Assembly (NCBI GenBank): GCA_025331125.1
Contig: JAOALB010000198.1
Location: 1-64,000, forward strand
Direction of reading: 5' to 3'
Source: Mycogone perniciosa
Taxonomy: Eukaryota > Ascomycota > Sordariomycetes > Hypocreales > Hypocreaceae
Length of the DNA: 64,000 nucleotides
Numbering within the stretch: position 1 is the stretch's first letter; each line of letters opens with the position of its first letter. Below the pieces are notes generated by a model. That model saw only the letters and a program-made list of their open reading frames with translations. It ran no database searches and was not told where the DNA came from. Position numbers and translations under genes: made by a program. Below, in pieces: positions 11,125 to 22,406 of this stretch.

Positions 11125-14100
11125 GTTGAAGTGTAGTTAATATATGATTTATTAGCGAAGAAGAGAATGGTGCGAGTGGTTGTTTGAGTGTTGGAGTGAG
11201 GATGTTGAGGTAGAATATGATGATAACAGGACGAGGGCTCTTATATAGTCAAGATCATACATGGAATAAGCGAACATTAGACATTATCTAGAGTTTAGCG
11301 ACCTTCTTGATTTGGCTTATGACCCCAATGAAGACCCATTATGGCTCGCCGGATGAGTATCCATACTTTAATCGGGCGTTTCCAACCACACCATAGAAAT
11401 GCATATCACAGGGACAAAGTTCTGGCTGTTGTATCAAAGGGCTCATTTCTCGAGCAGATAGCTCACACCAATGGTGACTCAACATCCAGAGGGGCTCTCG
11501 ATACCCTTTTCCCAAGTCCTCTTTATACCTTCAGTTTCTCGTGAGAAACGCCGACTCCAGTCGCATGACAATACGATCTATACGTCTTTGAGACAAGGTC
11601 TCACAACACCTTTCAATATATTGACCACTACCTACAATTCTTGATTTTAGGCAGCAATTGCCATGCGGATTGTTCTGTTGGAATGTGCGCAAGTCCAGTG
11701 ATAGCATAGTAGTAGTGGTACTAGGAGGAGGAAGGGGAGGGGGAGGAGCATATTTGAGGATTTATTCCCATGCTACCAAGATTGAATCCTTCATGCAGTG
11801 TACTGATTTCACCAATTCAAATGTTTGGAATACAAGGGAGTTGGAATATCGTCACCATATAACTTCCCCCAACTTACCAGGGTTATGATAACTGGGCGCG
11901 GTCCTAAGACATCCCCCATTCGTTAAGGTAACAAAGGGACAAGGCGATATTGACAACCCATGGGTACCATAGCCTTCAGCCCCCGAATGTAACGATAACC
12001 AGCATGCAGGGGGGAAGGACTTTGCTGATTTCCGGGATATGTATCAGACACGTCCACGCCATGCTATTTTCTATTTAGTGCAGCATCGGTCTCCAAATGA
12101 ACATGAAGTATTGGCGATTCACGGAGTAAAGCAAAGAAAAAAATTACAGGTCATAATATTTTGGCATGTCAACCCAGCACTTATCAAACCACCAATCAAT
12201 GGCCGAGGAAAAACAGGCCCACTAACTTGCAAGTCCGGTGGACCAAACCAGGATTATATCTAAAGTACGGAGCACTACGCTTACTAGTTGCGAGTTCCGA
12301 TAAGCTCTATAATGACTTCGTCGATACGAACTTAGTGTAACTATCTCAAAGATCCTTATCTTCCCAATCCATACGGAGTCTCCTATTTATATCTTATCTT
12401 GGGGCTACACCAACCCAGGAAATCTTTTGTTTTGCTTCATAATCCTTGGGGGTGTAAGTTCTAAGTTGTAATTCCATTACCAGAGAAGCTCGTAAAAACT
12501 GACCGACTTCCGACGCTTCTGTGGCCTCTAGCACGATGGGTCGCTATCTTGTGCGCGGTCTCGGAATTAGCAAGGTCTGCTATGGCGCCGCTCGGTCATT
12601 CACGGGCCCTGACATAACCGAAGCCTCTGCTCGTATACTTCGTACGAGTAGAGCAGATACTTCGATTACTCCACTGCAGACTTGAATTGGCAGGAAAGAG
12701 TGATAGGTTAATTGGATAGACCCCACTAGCAGGTATATTCCAACAATAGATTAAGATTGACTACATATTATAGTTGTTGTTAGCGTAAGGGCAGTATGGG
12801 CTATAACGACATTTTCTAAACTGCAGGTGAAAAAGACATTGGTCTCGCATTCAGTTTCCTATTCTGTTATACAGGGAACATCCGCTGCAAAGTTGGAGTA
12901 GCGAGCATGATAGCTAACCTTTTCGGGTTATGAAAAGAGATAGTGAAGTGTACTTTGCAAACAATGAGTTGATGAATAGATACTAGTATAACAATACAAG
13001 CAACAAATACCTAGTTGGTGATAGTAAGGTAGGGAGGCGGGAAGCCATATTTCAGTAGACTTGAAATTTATGGATCGTTGTCGATCCATGAAACCGATTT
13101 CGGTTAATAATAGCCCAAGCAGGAAATGCGGACCTTGGCTTGATGAACTCGGTGCCGCCGATTAGCTGTGATTCTCCTACAAGGGCCTTCTCTGGAGATG
13201 AACGAACTCAATTAATTTACTCCGTGAAAACCCCTAGAAGATACCCTGGAATTACCATGGATTATTAATCACGAATCTCTGAACAATAATCATGAGATAT
13301 TGATGGTGATGATGATGATACTATGGGGGCCTCTTAGTCAAGGCAATAGCAACAGACCTAGTCGAAGAGAAAGACAGTCAACTAGGAAATCTAGCACCCT
13401 CCACTACAAGGAACGCAGACCAGGACCCCCCAAAGCGCTCGCAGCGCTTAGCAGAACAGACTCGTTAATAAGAAAGGTGCCGTAACGCCTATCACCCCCC
13501 TGGACTGGAACTCGCTACTGTTTCCACTCTAGCTCTAGGTCCTTAAGCAATAGCTCAATTGATTGTACTATATTAGCTTTAATAGATCTAAACTAAGTAA
13601 AGCGATTAGATCTATATGCCAAAATTGGCCCTACTACCGAAATCGTCGGGAGAGGACTTTTGTGCCTTTGTCGGACCAGTTATGCTGTGCTTCTCCCAAG
13701 TTTCTGTCCTTCGTAGTCGTCGTTGCTTGCCAAAGCATCTGTTGTAAACAAAGGGTAGATAGAGGTCATGATAGTCGAATAAAGATGCTTTTTTCCATAT
13801 ACTAGATGGAAGCCTGCTTCATTTCACGCTGACTGTGGGAAATGACTTCGATAACAACAGGATACCAAAGAGCACAACCACTGGTACCTTGGTACGGAGA
13901 GACTCCCTTACTGCACCAAATCCAGGTGGCCTTTCTCATCAATGCCTTGGAAGAGTCGGACGCCGACTGGAAGTTCCTCCTGTAACACCACCTATATATG
14001 TCCTCTAGCACGAACTACACCGAGCTGGCGCCTCTCCCTGACCACACAACGGCATAACGTTACACTCATGAAGATGTATGCATGGTCAGATTCACGGCAG

Positions 14101-14225
14101 AATCTATTTTCAGCAGGTAGCCTTATTTCTCATTTATATCTACTGTAGATCGCCATGAAGGTCAAACCCTCCAATGCCGCAGTTTGATTGACCAACAATC
14201 CCCCTGAATATCTTCATCGCACGAA
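11125..14225. other. long intergenic region
   Basis: No supportable gene is found on either strand; open frames are short and lack domain signals. Features seen: near 11716-11745 a purine-rich GGAGG-type run; a GATGAT tandem near 13303-13318; a hairpin at 12625-12653; and several near-matches to TACGGAGTA around 12265-12375. The last 200 bases are the 3' flank of the P450 gene. Confidence 0.45.
12625..12653. repeat. hairpin-forming inverted repeat
   Basis: CTCTGCTCGTA (12625-12635) and TACGAGTAGAG (12643-12653) pair over 11 positions with one mismatch around a 7-base loop. The apex resembles the TACTCCGTA motif found across the window. There is no T-run after it and no adjacent gene, so a terminator role is not supported. 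Confidence 0.35.
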
Positions 14226-16009
14226 TTACCACCCATCCAGGATCTGCAGCTTTGCAGGAACTCCGTCTTTCGGCTTCGACGTCGCGAAGCCCGTTATTTC
14301 CAGTTTTGAATCCGGATCCTGCAACTCCATCTCAAACCTGCCAACCAGAGCAGCGACCAAGCATGCCATCTCAGCCTTTGCGAAGCCGGCCCCGATGCAG
14401 CTTCGTGGGCCATGTATAAAGGTCATCAGCGCATAGTTGCTAGTCGCGCCGCCTGTGTTGGCGCACCCTGGAGCCATCCACCGGTCGGGATTAAACTCGT
14501 TTGCGTCTGGGCCCCAGAATTCCTTGTTGCGGTTCGTCGCATCGTGTCCAATAATAATCACTGTCCCCTTTGGATTCACAGTACCATCCACGATCGTGTC
14601 GCGTAATGCTATGCGTTCCGTTTCCGGCACGGGAGGATAGTAGCGCAGAACTTCGTTGCAGACAGCCTTAAGGTATGGAAGACGATCAATCAACGTGGAA
14701 ATTCCTTGGTCGGAGTCGAAAGAAGGGAGTTGAGAGCGAATCTCGTCCCGCAAACGCCTTTGGACATCTGGATGCTTGCAGAGAGCGTATACAACCCACT
14801 GTAACATGGTGGCGGTTGTCTCATGACCGGCCGCAAGGAACGTCATTAACTGTTCCGTAAGGTTCTCGTTGGTAAAGTCACCACTCTTCAGGCAGACTGA
14901 GATAATATCCACACATGTATCCGTCCCCATCGCAATTCTCTGCTTTTTCTCCTGGATTAAACCATGAGCTAGTGATCTGATGTAGCCCGCCCCCTGCCCG
15001 ACAGCCCGTGTTCGTTTTGTGGGCAGCCATTCAAGATACTTTGGGGAGAAAAACACGATAATCATCATAATGATGACGTCGATTCCTTCAGCCGACTGAA
15101 GCATTTGGTGATATTACTTATGCAATCTGCTGTTAGAATCCTGAATTGTGCCAAAATCCAGGTCAATAGCCGCCCTGCCAATAATGTCCAGGGTGGCACG
15201 ACCAGCCCAATCCGAAATACGCACGAATTTCTGGTCTGTCGGGAGTTTTTGAATGGTCTTTTCAATAGCCCTCACCATCTTGATGCTCTTAGACCAGAAA
15301 ACTGGATATAGGTCCTTGATATGACGGTAGGAGAACGCTGGATTCAGCCTCCTTCGTTGGCCCTAGAAACAATGGTTACCAAACGAAAACGATGGGAAAC
15401 CAGAAAAGGAGATGAAACGTACGTACCCTATGAGCTTCACCCTGCTCCAAAAGAACCCCAAAACCTGCAACTTGGCTCATGGCAAATCGTATGTATTCAG
15501 GCTTGTCGAAGTCATAAGCCTTGTGTACCAGGATATCGGCCACAGCTTTTTCGCTTGTTGGTAACAGTCTCTCAGCATTGAAGAGGGTGTAGAACCGTAT
15601 CAAGCCATTATTCGGGATCTCATCTGTCCAGATCCTAAGCCAGTGTCCATCGTCTGCCTTCCTTAGAGCGTCGAAATGACCGTTCCAAAGACTTCTTTCC
15701 TGGATTTTTGGATCAATTGATTGCTTCACAACGGGGAGGCTGGGAGGGAGAAGTGCACTGGAACATAATACCACTGGAAAAGACAGCAAGAGGGTCACCT
15801 ACATGTGGTACAGGAAGATGTTTAAAAGGAGTAAAGAAGATCGGGTACAACACAACACTGTAAATGAGACGGCCAATGCTCAAGAAAATAATAATATATG
15901 CAAAGGTCCATATGGGTGACTGTGGGGCAGAGTATGTTGACGAGCAGAAGGATAGCAGAAATGGCGCTGCAGCAGATAAAACTAACGCCAGGACTGAGAA
16001 GGAAAACAT
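14226..16009 (-). pseudogene. cytochrome P450 with in-frame stop codon
   Basis: This is a membrane-anchored P450 monooxygenase in three exons: 15803-16009, 15427-15699 and 14226-15362. The introns are 103 and 64 bp and the junctions keep frame. The N-terminus carries hydrophobic anchor segments. Exon 3 has the I-helix AAGHETTA, the ExxR motif in NEVLRYYPP, the FNPDRW motif and the haem loop FIHGPRSCIG with its cysteine ligand, so the fold is complete. Codon 243 is TAA (15114-15116 on the plus strand) between LHK and YHQML, in the middle of otherwise conserved coding sequence. A GT donor overlaps it, but the nearest acceptor would give a 22-bp intron, too short, and the longer option breaks frame. 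A G-to-T change from GAA would explain it. It shares a 1.1-kb divergent promoter with the GMC oxidoreductase, so it probably belonged to the same pathway. Loss by sequencing error cannot be excluded. Confidence 0.75.
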
Positions 16010-17137
16010 GTTGTTCCGTTACCGAAACAAGGAGAAACGTCTAAAATAGAATGTCAGAAGCCCGGTGAGATATCAAAACAAGAGCTGGTCGACAGGAAAG
16101 AAAAACACAAGTCCAAAAGGTCCCAGTTGGAGGCAAATGAGCAGTTGTAGGAAGGTTGTTGAATTTAACTAGCCAAGAGGATTCGTCCTTAGTGTTAATG
16201 ACGGCGCTAACGGCAACGGCAGAGCTTCAGTCGTAGCTAATCAAGTGCATCACAGGTGCCGGGAGTAAAACAGAAAGGGGCACCCAAGACGGGGATTTTC
16301 AAGGTCAACGGTCCCTGAGCCCGAGTCCACGTGAGGGGAGGATTCTTTGTAGAGAAGACAGCAGAGTAGCACTCCGTAGAGTAGGTAGTATCTCAATCAA
16401 GAGTGGAGCAGGAGGCTCCCGAAGATCCCGAGGATCTCCACAAGCCCCGGAAATATCAGGTCTTTTCTCCGTCAGTTAGTCTGACAAGCGAAGGGCCCAT
16501 GAGGCCTCAGGGGGCTCAAGGCACATCTAAACAGCGGTGAGTTGCTCAATCCAGTCACAATCTACGGGTGTCTTAGGGTATGGACTAAATCCATCTGTAG
16601 AATAAAGAAGAGAGGGCTTCGACATGAAAACAAATAACCCTAGGATCTCATCCAAACTGCAGCGGTATTAAGGAGTACTCCGTACAGAGTACCCAGTAAA
16701 AACACAATATATTGCCCGCAGTTCGCTCTATTAACGGCCACATAAGCCCAGTAGCGTGCTTATTAAGCGTCCATTTTTAGAATTGCTTGCAACGATAAAG
16801 GGAATACGTAATAATACTACTTTGTACTCCGTACAAGCTATACAATGCCGAGCCCATAGGGCTGCGCCTCCGATAATGCCAAGAAAGCCATCAAAACTCT
16901 ATGAAGCCTGGAGCCACCAACTAATGGCAACTAGTAACTACTAATAATCCTATCTAGGACATCCAGAAATGAGACATTAGCCATGCCACCCCCCGCACTT
17001 TAAGAGCATCATGCCCCTCCTCATCCAGCCTTCTTTATATCAGGTCAGCCATCAGCAAGGCATATCCTTGAAACCTCCATTCGCGCAGACAGTCGTCTCT
17101 TCTAAAGTCAATAGTTCTTGGATCATCACTTGTCGTC
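16010..17137. promoter_or_regulatory. shared divergent promoter of P450 and GMC genes
   Basis: The two starts (16009 leftward and 17138 rightward) point away from each other across 1128 bases with no other gene. This layout is common for co-regulated metabolic cluster genes. The spacer holds two exact TACTCCGTA motifs (16676-16684 and 16825-16833) and a related site near 16369. The regulatory role is inferred from layout alone. Confidence 0.5.
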
Positions 17138-19015
17138 ATGGCTTCTGTTGTGACTCCAGAAATATTCGATTACATTATCGCCGGAGGCGGTACTGCGGGC
17201 CTGACAGTCGCAAACCGACTGAGTGAGGATGCAGAGGTGAAGGTGCTGGTGATCGAAGCGGGGAAAGACAACAGCAAAGATCCTATGGTCCTGACGCCGG
17301 GCTTGGTTACGACCATGTTTGGCAAACCTGAATACGATTGGAACTTCGTCTCTGTACCACAGGTGGGAGGGCTTTTGCAAGCTTGTGTCGTCCGTAAGCT
17401 GACAAACTGGCTAATACGATAGCCTGAACTCAACAACCGTAAGATCATCGAGGCCCGTGGGAAGCAGCTGGGCGGGTCTTCTGCTATAAACATCATGACG
17501 GTGATATACCCTTCCCGCGGCAGTATTGATGCCTGGGGTGCTCTGGGCAATGAAGGCTGGAACTATGACTCCCTGGCACCATACTTCCACAAGCTCGCTA
17601 CAGTCCATCCTCCTCCTCAAGCAGCCAAGGATGTCGTCGGCCTAAAGAACCATGACGATTCGGTGACTGGTCATGGGCCCGTCCAGATGTCCTACAGCGA
17701 AGGCTACGATATAACAAACTCGGCGTGGATCGAGACTTTCTCTAACCTTGGGTTGGAAAGGTCCGAGGACATGAGAAGTGGCAACGGTATCGGAGCGTTC
17801 CAACAGCCTGGAACCATCGATCCTGTCACCAAGACGCGGAGCTTCGCCGCGACGGCTCATTTCTCACCTGAGATCGCCAGCAGGCCGAATCTTACCGTCT
17901 TCACTGAGAGACTAGTTAAGAAGATTATTTTCGACACCAGTGGACCTGAACCTGTGGCCACAGGCGTGCTTATCGAGACCACAGATGGGACTGAGCAAAC
18001 TGTGAAAGCCAACGAGGTCATCCTTGCAGCAGGCTCCTTGATGACACCACAGATCCTCGAACTCTCCGGTGTTGGTTCCAAGACGCTTCTCAGCAAGTTC
18101 AACATCCCCGTGATTTTGGACAACCAATGGGTTGGCGAAAATCTCCAGGATCACCCCTTCGCAGCCCAATGCTTTGAAGTTAATCCAGATGTTCCATGCC
18201 TCGACATGCTGCGGGACCCAAACGTCCTCAATCCTATCATCGGACAATACCAAACAACGCGTGAAGGCCTTCTGGGCCAAACCAACGTGGTCGTGGCTTC
18301 TTTACCTCCTGCCGACGCTTCAGGCGTATACTCTACCGAGGCGAAACAGGCCCTTTTTGCTAAACACGACCAGCACCTACAGACAGATGATAGCCAGGTC
18401 TTGCGCAATCTCTTCGAAACTTCTGATGAGCCGTCAGTCCAGTACCTGCTCTTCCAGGGTCAGATGCAAATCCTTGAGGAGCCTGCCCACTTGGGTGAGG
18501 CTTTTATGCCAACGCGACCAGAGAACTACATTTCAATTATGGCTATATTGAACCACCCGTTCTCCCGTGGCAATGTGCACATCTCCACTCCCGATGTTCA
18601 CCAGCTGCCCACGTGGGACCCCAAATTCATCTCACATCCACTGGATCTCGAGATTGCTGCTCGCAATTTCCACTTTGTTGATCGCATCGTGAACACAGCG
18701 CCGTTTTCGGAGCTGCTCAAGCCTGGGGGGGCACGCTTCCCCGACATAAAGCTTGACACTCTGGAGAATGCGAAGCAGATTGTCCGGGAAACACTGGTGA
18801 GCACTCAGCACGTTTCTGGGAGCTGTGCAATGAAACCTAGGGAGAAGGGAGGTGTAGTGGATACGAGGTTGAGGGTGTATGGTGTCAAAGGACTGAGGAT
18901 TGTGGATGCGAGCATCATCCCTCTGGTTCCTGATGGCAACATTCAGACAACAGTATATGCTGTCGCCGAAAGAGCGGCTGATATCATCAAGGAAGATAGA
19001 AAGCCATCGACATAA
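17138..19015 (+). CDS. GMC-family FAD-dependent oxidoreductase
   Basis: The enzyme is a glucose-methanol-choline oxidoreductase of 605 residues, a flavoprotein that oxidises alcohols to aldehydes or related groups. Exons 17138-17362 and 17423-19015 join at phase 0 across a 60-bp intron (GTGGGA donor, CGATAG acceptor). The N-terminus has the FAD-binding beta-alpha-beta element YIIAGGGTAGL followed about 20 residues later by VIEAG. The GMC signature GKQLGGSSAIN lies near residues 89-99. The C-terminal pair is His538 in QHVSGSCAM and Asn581 in PDGNIQTTVYA, the usual His-Asn catalytic arrangement. No signal peptide is visible, which suggests an intracellular enzyme of the kind found in metabolite clusters rather than a secreted lignin-type oxidase. 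It is convergent with the NRPS-like gene, 112 bp apart, and divergent from the P450. The substrate is unknown. Confidence 0.9.
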
Positions 19016-19127
19016 TGTCATAATACATGTTCATGGTAACCCCTGGGTGGGGAGGGAATCTGATACACAAGTCTTGCTAAAACTTGGGAAGCGGATGATA
19101 TCGAAAGTTAAACCTCTATTATATGGC

Positions 19128-22100
19128 CTATACATGCGAACGCCTGATAACAGCACCCTGTTGCACATTCACCATTCCACTCGTAGATGATTGAACAAAT
19201 CCGATCTTGATAAGGTACCGCAAGCTGCTCTTGACAGCCATGTGCCACTGCTCATGTGTAGAGTCCACAGCAACCTCTTTGTCTGACCTGTGCCAACCAA
19301 GCTGACCAAGGAAGTGTTGTACAGGCCAGAGTGGGTGCTTATCGCCGACCTCATTCATAGACACCAAAGCACGCTGGATCCAGTCCTCCCAAGAGACAGG
19401 CTGACATACGACGTCTAATTCGCCATTGACGAGCTCCCAGAATACTGGTACAGGCATACCCCCCTTAATTGAGATAAATGGCGTGATGTTGCCTGTGACG
19501 AATAGCTGGTTGAGGACAGTGGAGGCGACGCTGCCAACGTCGGTGATGTACATCCAATTGTCCATGGGTTCTTCTGGGTAGGCGCGGATAGCAGCAGCTC
19601 CAGCGACAACACGCCAGATCAAATCATCAATGTTGGCAACACCATTGATAGGAGAGCCGATGATTCGACCGGGTTTGACGGTTGAGACCCTATTTTGCAT
19701 GGCCGGCAGCTTGTTGACGACGTCTTGAATGATACCTTCAGACACAAACTTGGTTTGGATATAGCCGGTAGTGTTACTGAGGTATGGAGCAAGCTCGGCG
19801 TGTCCATCAGTAGGATCAGAAATGCTGGCGCCACCAGACACAAACACAAACTTGGAGTTGACGAGAGAGTCCAAGGTTGCCTTGAGGAGATCAACAGTCG
19901 AGTCGACATTGGCTGCACGAAGCTTCTCGTAGTCTGCGTTCCAGTTGACAATAGCACCGTTGTGTACGGTGGCATCGATGTTATTTTCAGTCGTCGACTG
20001 TCCTGACAGACGAGCCCATTGCGTTGTGTTCAGACCTGGTCGTGTCTTGCCCAAATCACCAGTCCAGACCTCAATTTTATCGGCGTCGCCATCACGCCAC
20101 CATCCTGCAATCTGTGCTGTTTCCTGGATGCGCTGAAGTCCGTGAGAACTAGACTTGGAGCGAACAAGCGTGATAACGGAAGCAATAGCGTCATTTCGAA
20201 GAAGTTGTTTCAGGAGCTCCGTGCCAAGGTAACCAGTGGCACCGGTGAGGAAGACAGTTGCTTGATCAGGCAACGTATTAGTAGGTACGGAAAGCAGACT
20301 ATTTGGCTGGAACGCCACGAGTGAGTGAGAAATTTCCGATATCTTGGCCATCAGGTCGACGCCAGAAGTTGGTGATTCTTCAGTAGATTCATTACGAACG
20401 TTCTCGATAAGTTTGGCCATATTGCTGATGGTTGTATGCTTGCTGTTGATGAGTGACAGACTCAAGGGAACTTCATACTCGACCTGAATAGCATTAGAAA
20501 TAGAGATGATACTGATGGAATCTCCGCCTATATCGTAGAAGTTGTCATCTACGCTAATCGCCTCTGCAGGTATATTGAGTATCGTTGCCCACCGGCCTCG
20601 CACCCAACGTTCAAGGTCGTTCGAGCAGTCGCGGAAAAGCAATCGTTGACTGGCCAGATAGACCGTGAGGTCTTCAGTGTCGATATGCGCAACTGTCTGA
20701 AGTAGAAGCTTGCGGTCGAGCTTTCCAGCGCTATTGTGAGGCATATGGTCAACCGGGATAAAATACCTGGGGACCATATAGCTGGGAAGGGCAGCGGCCA
20801 TATCGGTAGCTAGGTTGGAGAAGAGTTCCTGAAGCTCCTCATTGATCTCCGCGAGATGCACATGGTCAGACGCGCTCTCAGTACCCTGTTTGCTGCTGAA
20901 GCAAACGAATGCAAGCAAGGACTCTCGACCGTCGCCACGAAACACATTTACGACCGCATGCTCAATACTTGGCAAGATGCGTTTGATCTCGTACTCGACC
21001 TCTCCGGATTCGATGCGTTGGCCATGGATCTTTACTTGCGTGTCCTTTCGTCCGCAGTACTCCAATGTGCCATCAAGGCTGTAGCGGACCAAATCTCCAG
21101 TCTTGTAGAACCTCCGTAAGCCAATATTCAGCGTAGCTGGCAGCCAGTTGAGGTTTCCCGATATAAAGGCATCATTCGTCTTTCTTTCGTCATTGAGATA
21201 GCCGCGTGAGAGTGCGTGGCCCTGGACCAAAAGTTCGCCAATACAGCCGATTGGCGCAAGTTGGTGATGGTTGTCAGGCTCAACGATCCAGCAGCCGTGG
21301 GCAAAACCACGACCTATATTCGTTGCCGAATCCTCAGCAGAAGAATACACTCTGGCCGACGAGATGATGCAAGCTTCAGTAGGTCCATAACCGTTGAGAA
21401 GATTAACATGTCCGAACCATGTCTTGAGGATTTCTCTTGAAGGCGCCTCACCGGCAAGGATAAGGGTCTTTATAGACGGGACTGACTCGGGTGATAAGGT
21501 CTTCGCAAATGTCGGAGTGAGCATGGCAATGTTGACCTGAGCTTCCCTGATGAAGGTTGCAGTATGATGCATACGCTCTGTCTCAGTTGGTACACAGACA
21601 GTCGCGCCTGAGATGAGAGCCGCGAAGATCTCTGTGATGGACACATCGAAAACATAATTGGCGAATTGAAGCCATCGTGAGCTCTCATCAATACCAAAAG
21701 CGTCGAGTTCTCCAACAAGTGAAGAGCAGATGGCTTGGTGGTCAATAATGACACCCTTGGGCTTGCCTGTCGAACCAGATGTGAAGAGGATATAGGCCGC
21801 ATTCTTCGGTTTAGGTCTGGAGAACGATTTATCCGTCTCATCAGCATCAGTCAGACGCGAAATAAGACTTGGTGAAAGTTCCACCACATTGCGAGTCATA
21901 TTCCTACACTCCAGGGCTGTGGTTGGTGACACGATCAAGAAATCCGCTTTTACCTCATCAATTAGAGCTTGGCGGCGGCTGACTGGATGAGTTGGGTCAA
22001 GAGGAACGAAACCACCGCCAGCTTTTAGGATACCCATCATGGCTACAATGGTCCAGATGGATTTCTCAAAGCAGAAAGGTACCGCGGTCTCTGGCCCAAC

Positions 22101-22406
22101 ACCAAGTCGGCTGAGGTAAATCGCAAGTTGCGTGGAGATGTGGTCAAGCTCGTGATAGGTCATTGAACCCTCGGTCGAGTAGATGGCCTCATGGTCGGGT
22201 CTGCAGAGGGCCTGTCGAGTGAATAAATCATGAAGGCAGATGTCAATGGGCGCAAGATTGGCGGCACTGTTCCACTCGATGGCTTGCTGCAAATCCCAGC
22301 TGCCAGCGATCGAAAGCCCAGACAGTAAAGTGTCGCCCCCAATAAGGAGCTGCTGAACAACATGCCCGGGTTGTTCAGAGACGGTAACGGTTTGAGTCTT
22401 GATCAT
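19128..22406 (-). CDS. NRPS-like enzyme, A-T-R (thioester reductase)
   Basis: A single exon encodes 1092 residues from the ATG at 22406 (CCACCATGA context); the frame is open further up only to a GTG. The adenylation domain (about 50-570) shows LFTSGSTGKPKG, NGYGPTE, YKTGDLVRY and NSAGKLDRK. The carrier domain has the phosphopantetheine serine in DIGGDSIS (about Ser630). The C-terminal reductase domain has the NADPH-binding GATGYLG (about 722-728) and the short-chain-dehydrogenase-type Tyr882/Lys886. No condensation domain is present. The protein therefore activates one carboxylic acid as an adenylate, loads it as a thioester and releases it reductively as an aldehyde or alcohol. By alignment to GrsA from memory, I read the pocket residues as D-V-T-M-I-A-G-I-I plus K. 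The aspartate suggests an alpha-amino acid substrate with a hydrophobic side chain. It lies beside GMC and P450 genes, so a small metabolite cluster is likely. Confidence 0.9.
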   Translation of the reverse strand: MIKTQTVTVSEQPGHVVQQLLIGGDTLLSGLSIAGSWDLQQAIEWNSAANLAPIDICLHDLFTRQALCRPDHEAIYSTEGSMTYHELDHISTQLAIYLSRLGVGPETAVPFCFEKSIWTIVAMMGILKAGGGFVPLDPTHPVSRRQALIDEVKADFLIVSPTTALECRNMTRNVVELSPSLISRLTDADETDKSFSRPKPKNAAYILFTSGSTGKPKGVIIDHQAICSSLVGELDAFGIDESSRWLQFANYVFDVSITEIFAALISGATVCVPTETERMHHTATFIREAQVNIAMLTPTFAKTLSPESVPSIKTLILAGEAPSREILKTWFGHVNLLNGYGPTEACIISSARVYSSAEDSATNIGRGFAHGCWIVEPDNHHQLAPIGCIGELLVQGHALSRGYLNDERKTNDAFISGNLNWLPATLNIGLRRFYKTGDLVRYSLDGTLEYCGRKDTQVKIHGQRIESGEVEYEIKRILPSIEHAVVNVFRGDGRESLLAFVCFSSKQGTESASDHVHLAEINEELQELFSNLATDMAAALPSYMVPRYFIPVDHMPHNSAGKLDRKLLLQTVAHIDTEDLTVYLASQRLLFRDCSNDLERWVRGRWATILNIPAEAISVDDNFYDIGGDSISIISISNAIQVEYEVPLSLSLINSKHTTISNMAKLIENVRNESTEESPTSGVDLMAKISEISHSLVAFQPNSLLSVPTNTLPDQATVFLTGATGYLGTELLKQLLRNDAIASVITLVRSKSSSHGLQRIQETAQIAGWWRDGDADKIEVWTGDLGKTRPGLNTTQWARLSGQSTTENNIDATVHNGAIVNWNADYEKLRAANVDSTVDLLKATLDSLVNSKFVFVSGGASISDPTDGHAELAPYLSNTTGYIQTKFVSEGIIQDVVNKLPAMQNRVSTVKPGRIIGSPINGVANIDDLIWRVVAGAAAIRAYPEEPMDNWMYITDVGSVASTVLNQLFVTGNITPFISIKGGMPVPVFWELVNGELDVVCQPVSWEDWIQRALVSMNEVGDKHPLWPVQHFLGQLGWHRSDKEVAVDSTHEQWHMAVKSSLRYLIKIGFVQSSTSGMVNVQQGAVIRRSHV

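Noticed and set aside
13480..13560. Possible tRNA gene
   Set aside because: A GTTTCCAC-like loop was considered, but no cloverleaf with paired acceptor and T-arm could be formed; no tRNA or rRNA was found elsewhere in the window.
15363..15426. Frameshift between P450 exons 2 and 3
   Set aside because: A normal 64-bp intron with GTACGT donor and TAG acceptor explains the change of frame; only the later TAA is a true lesion.
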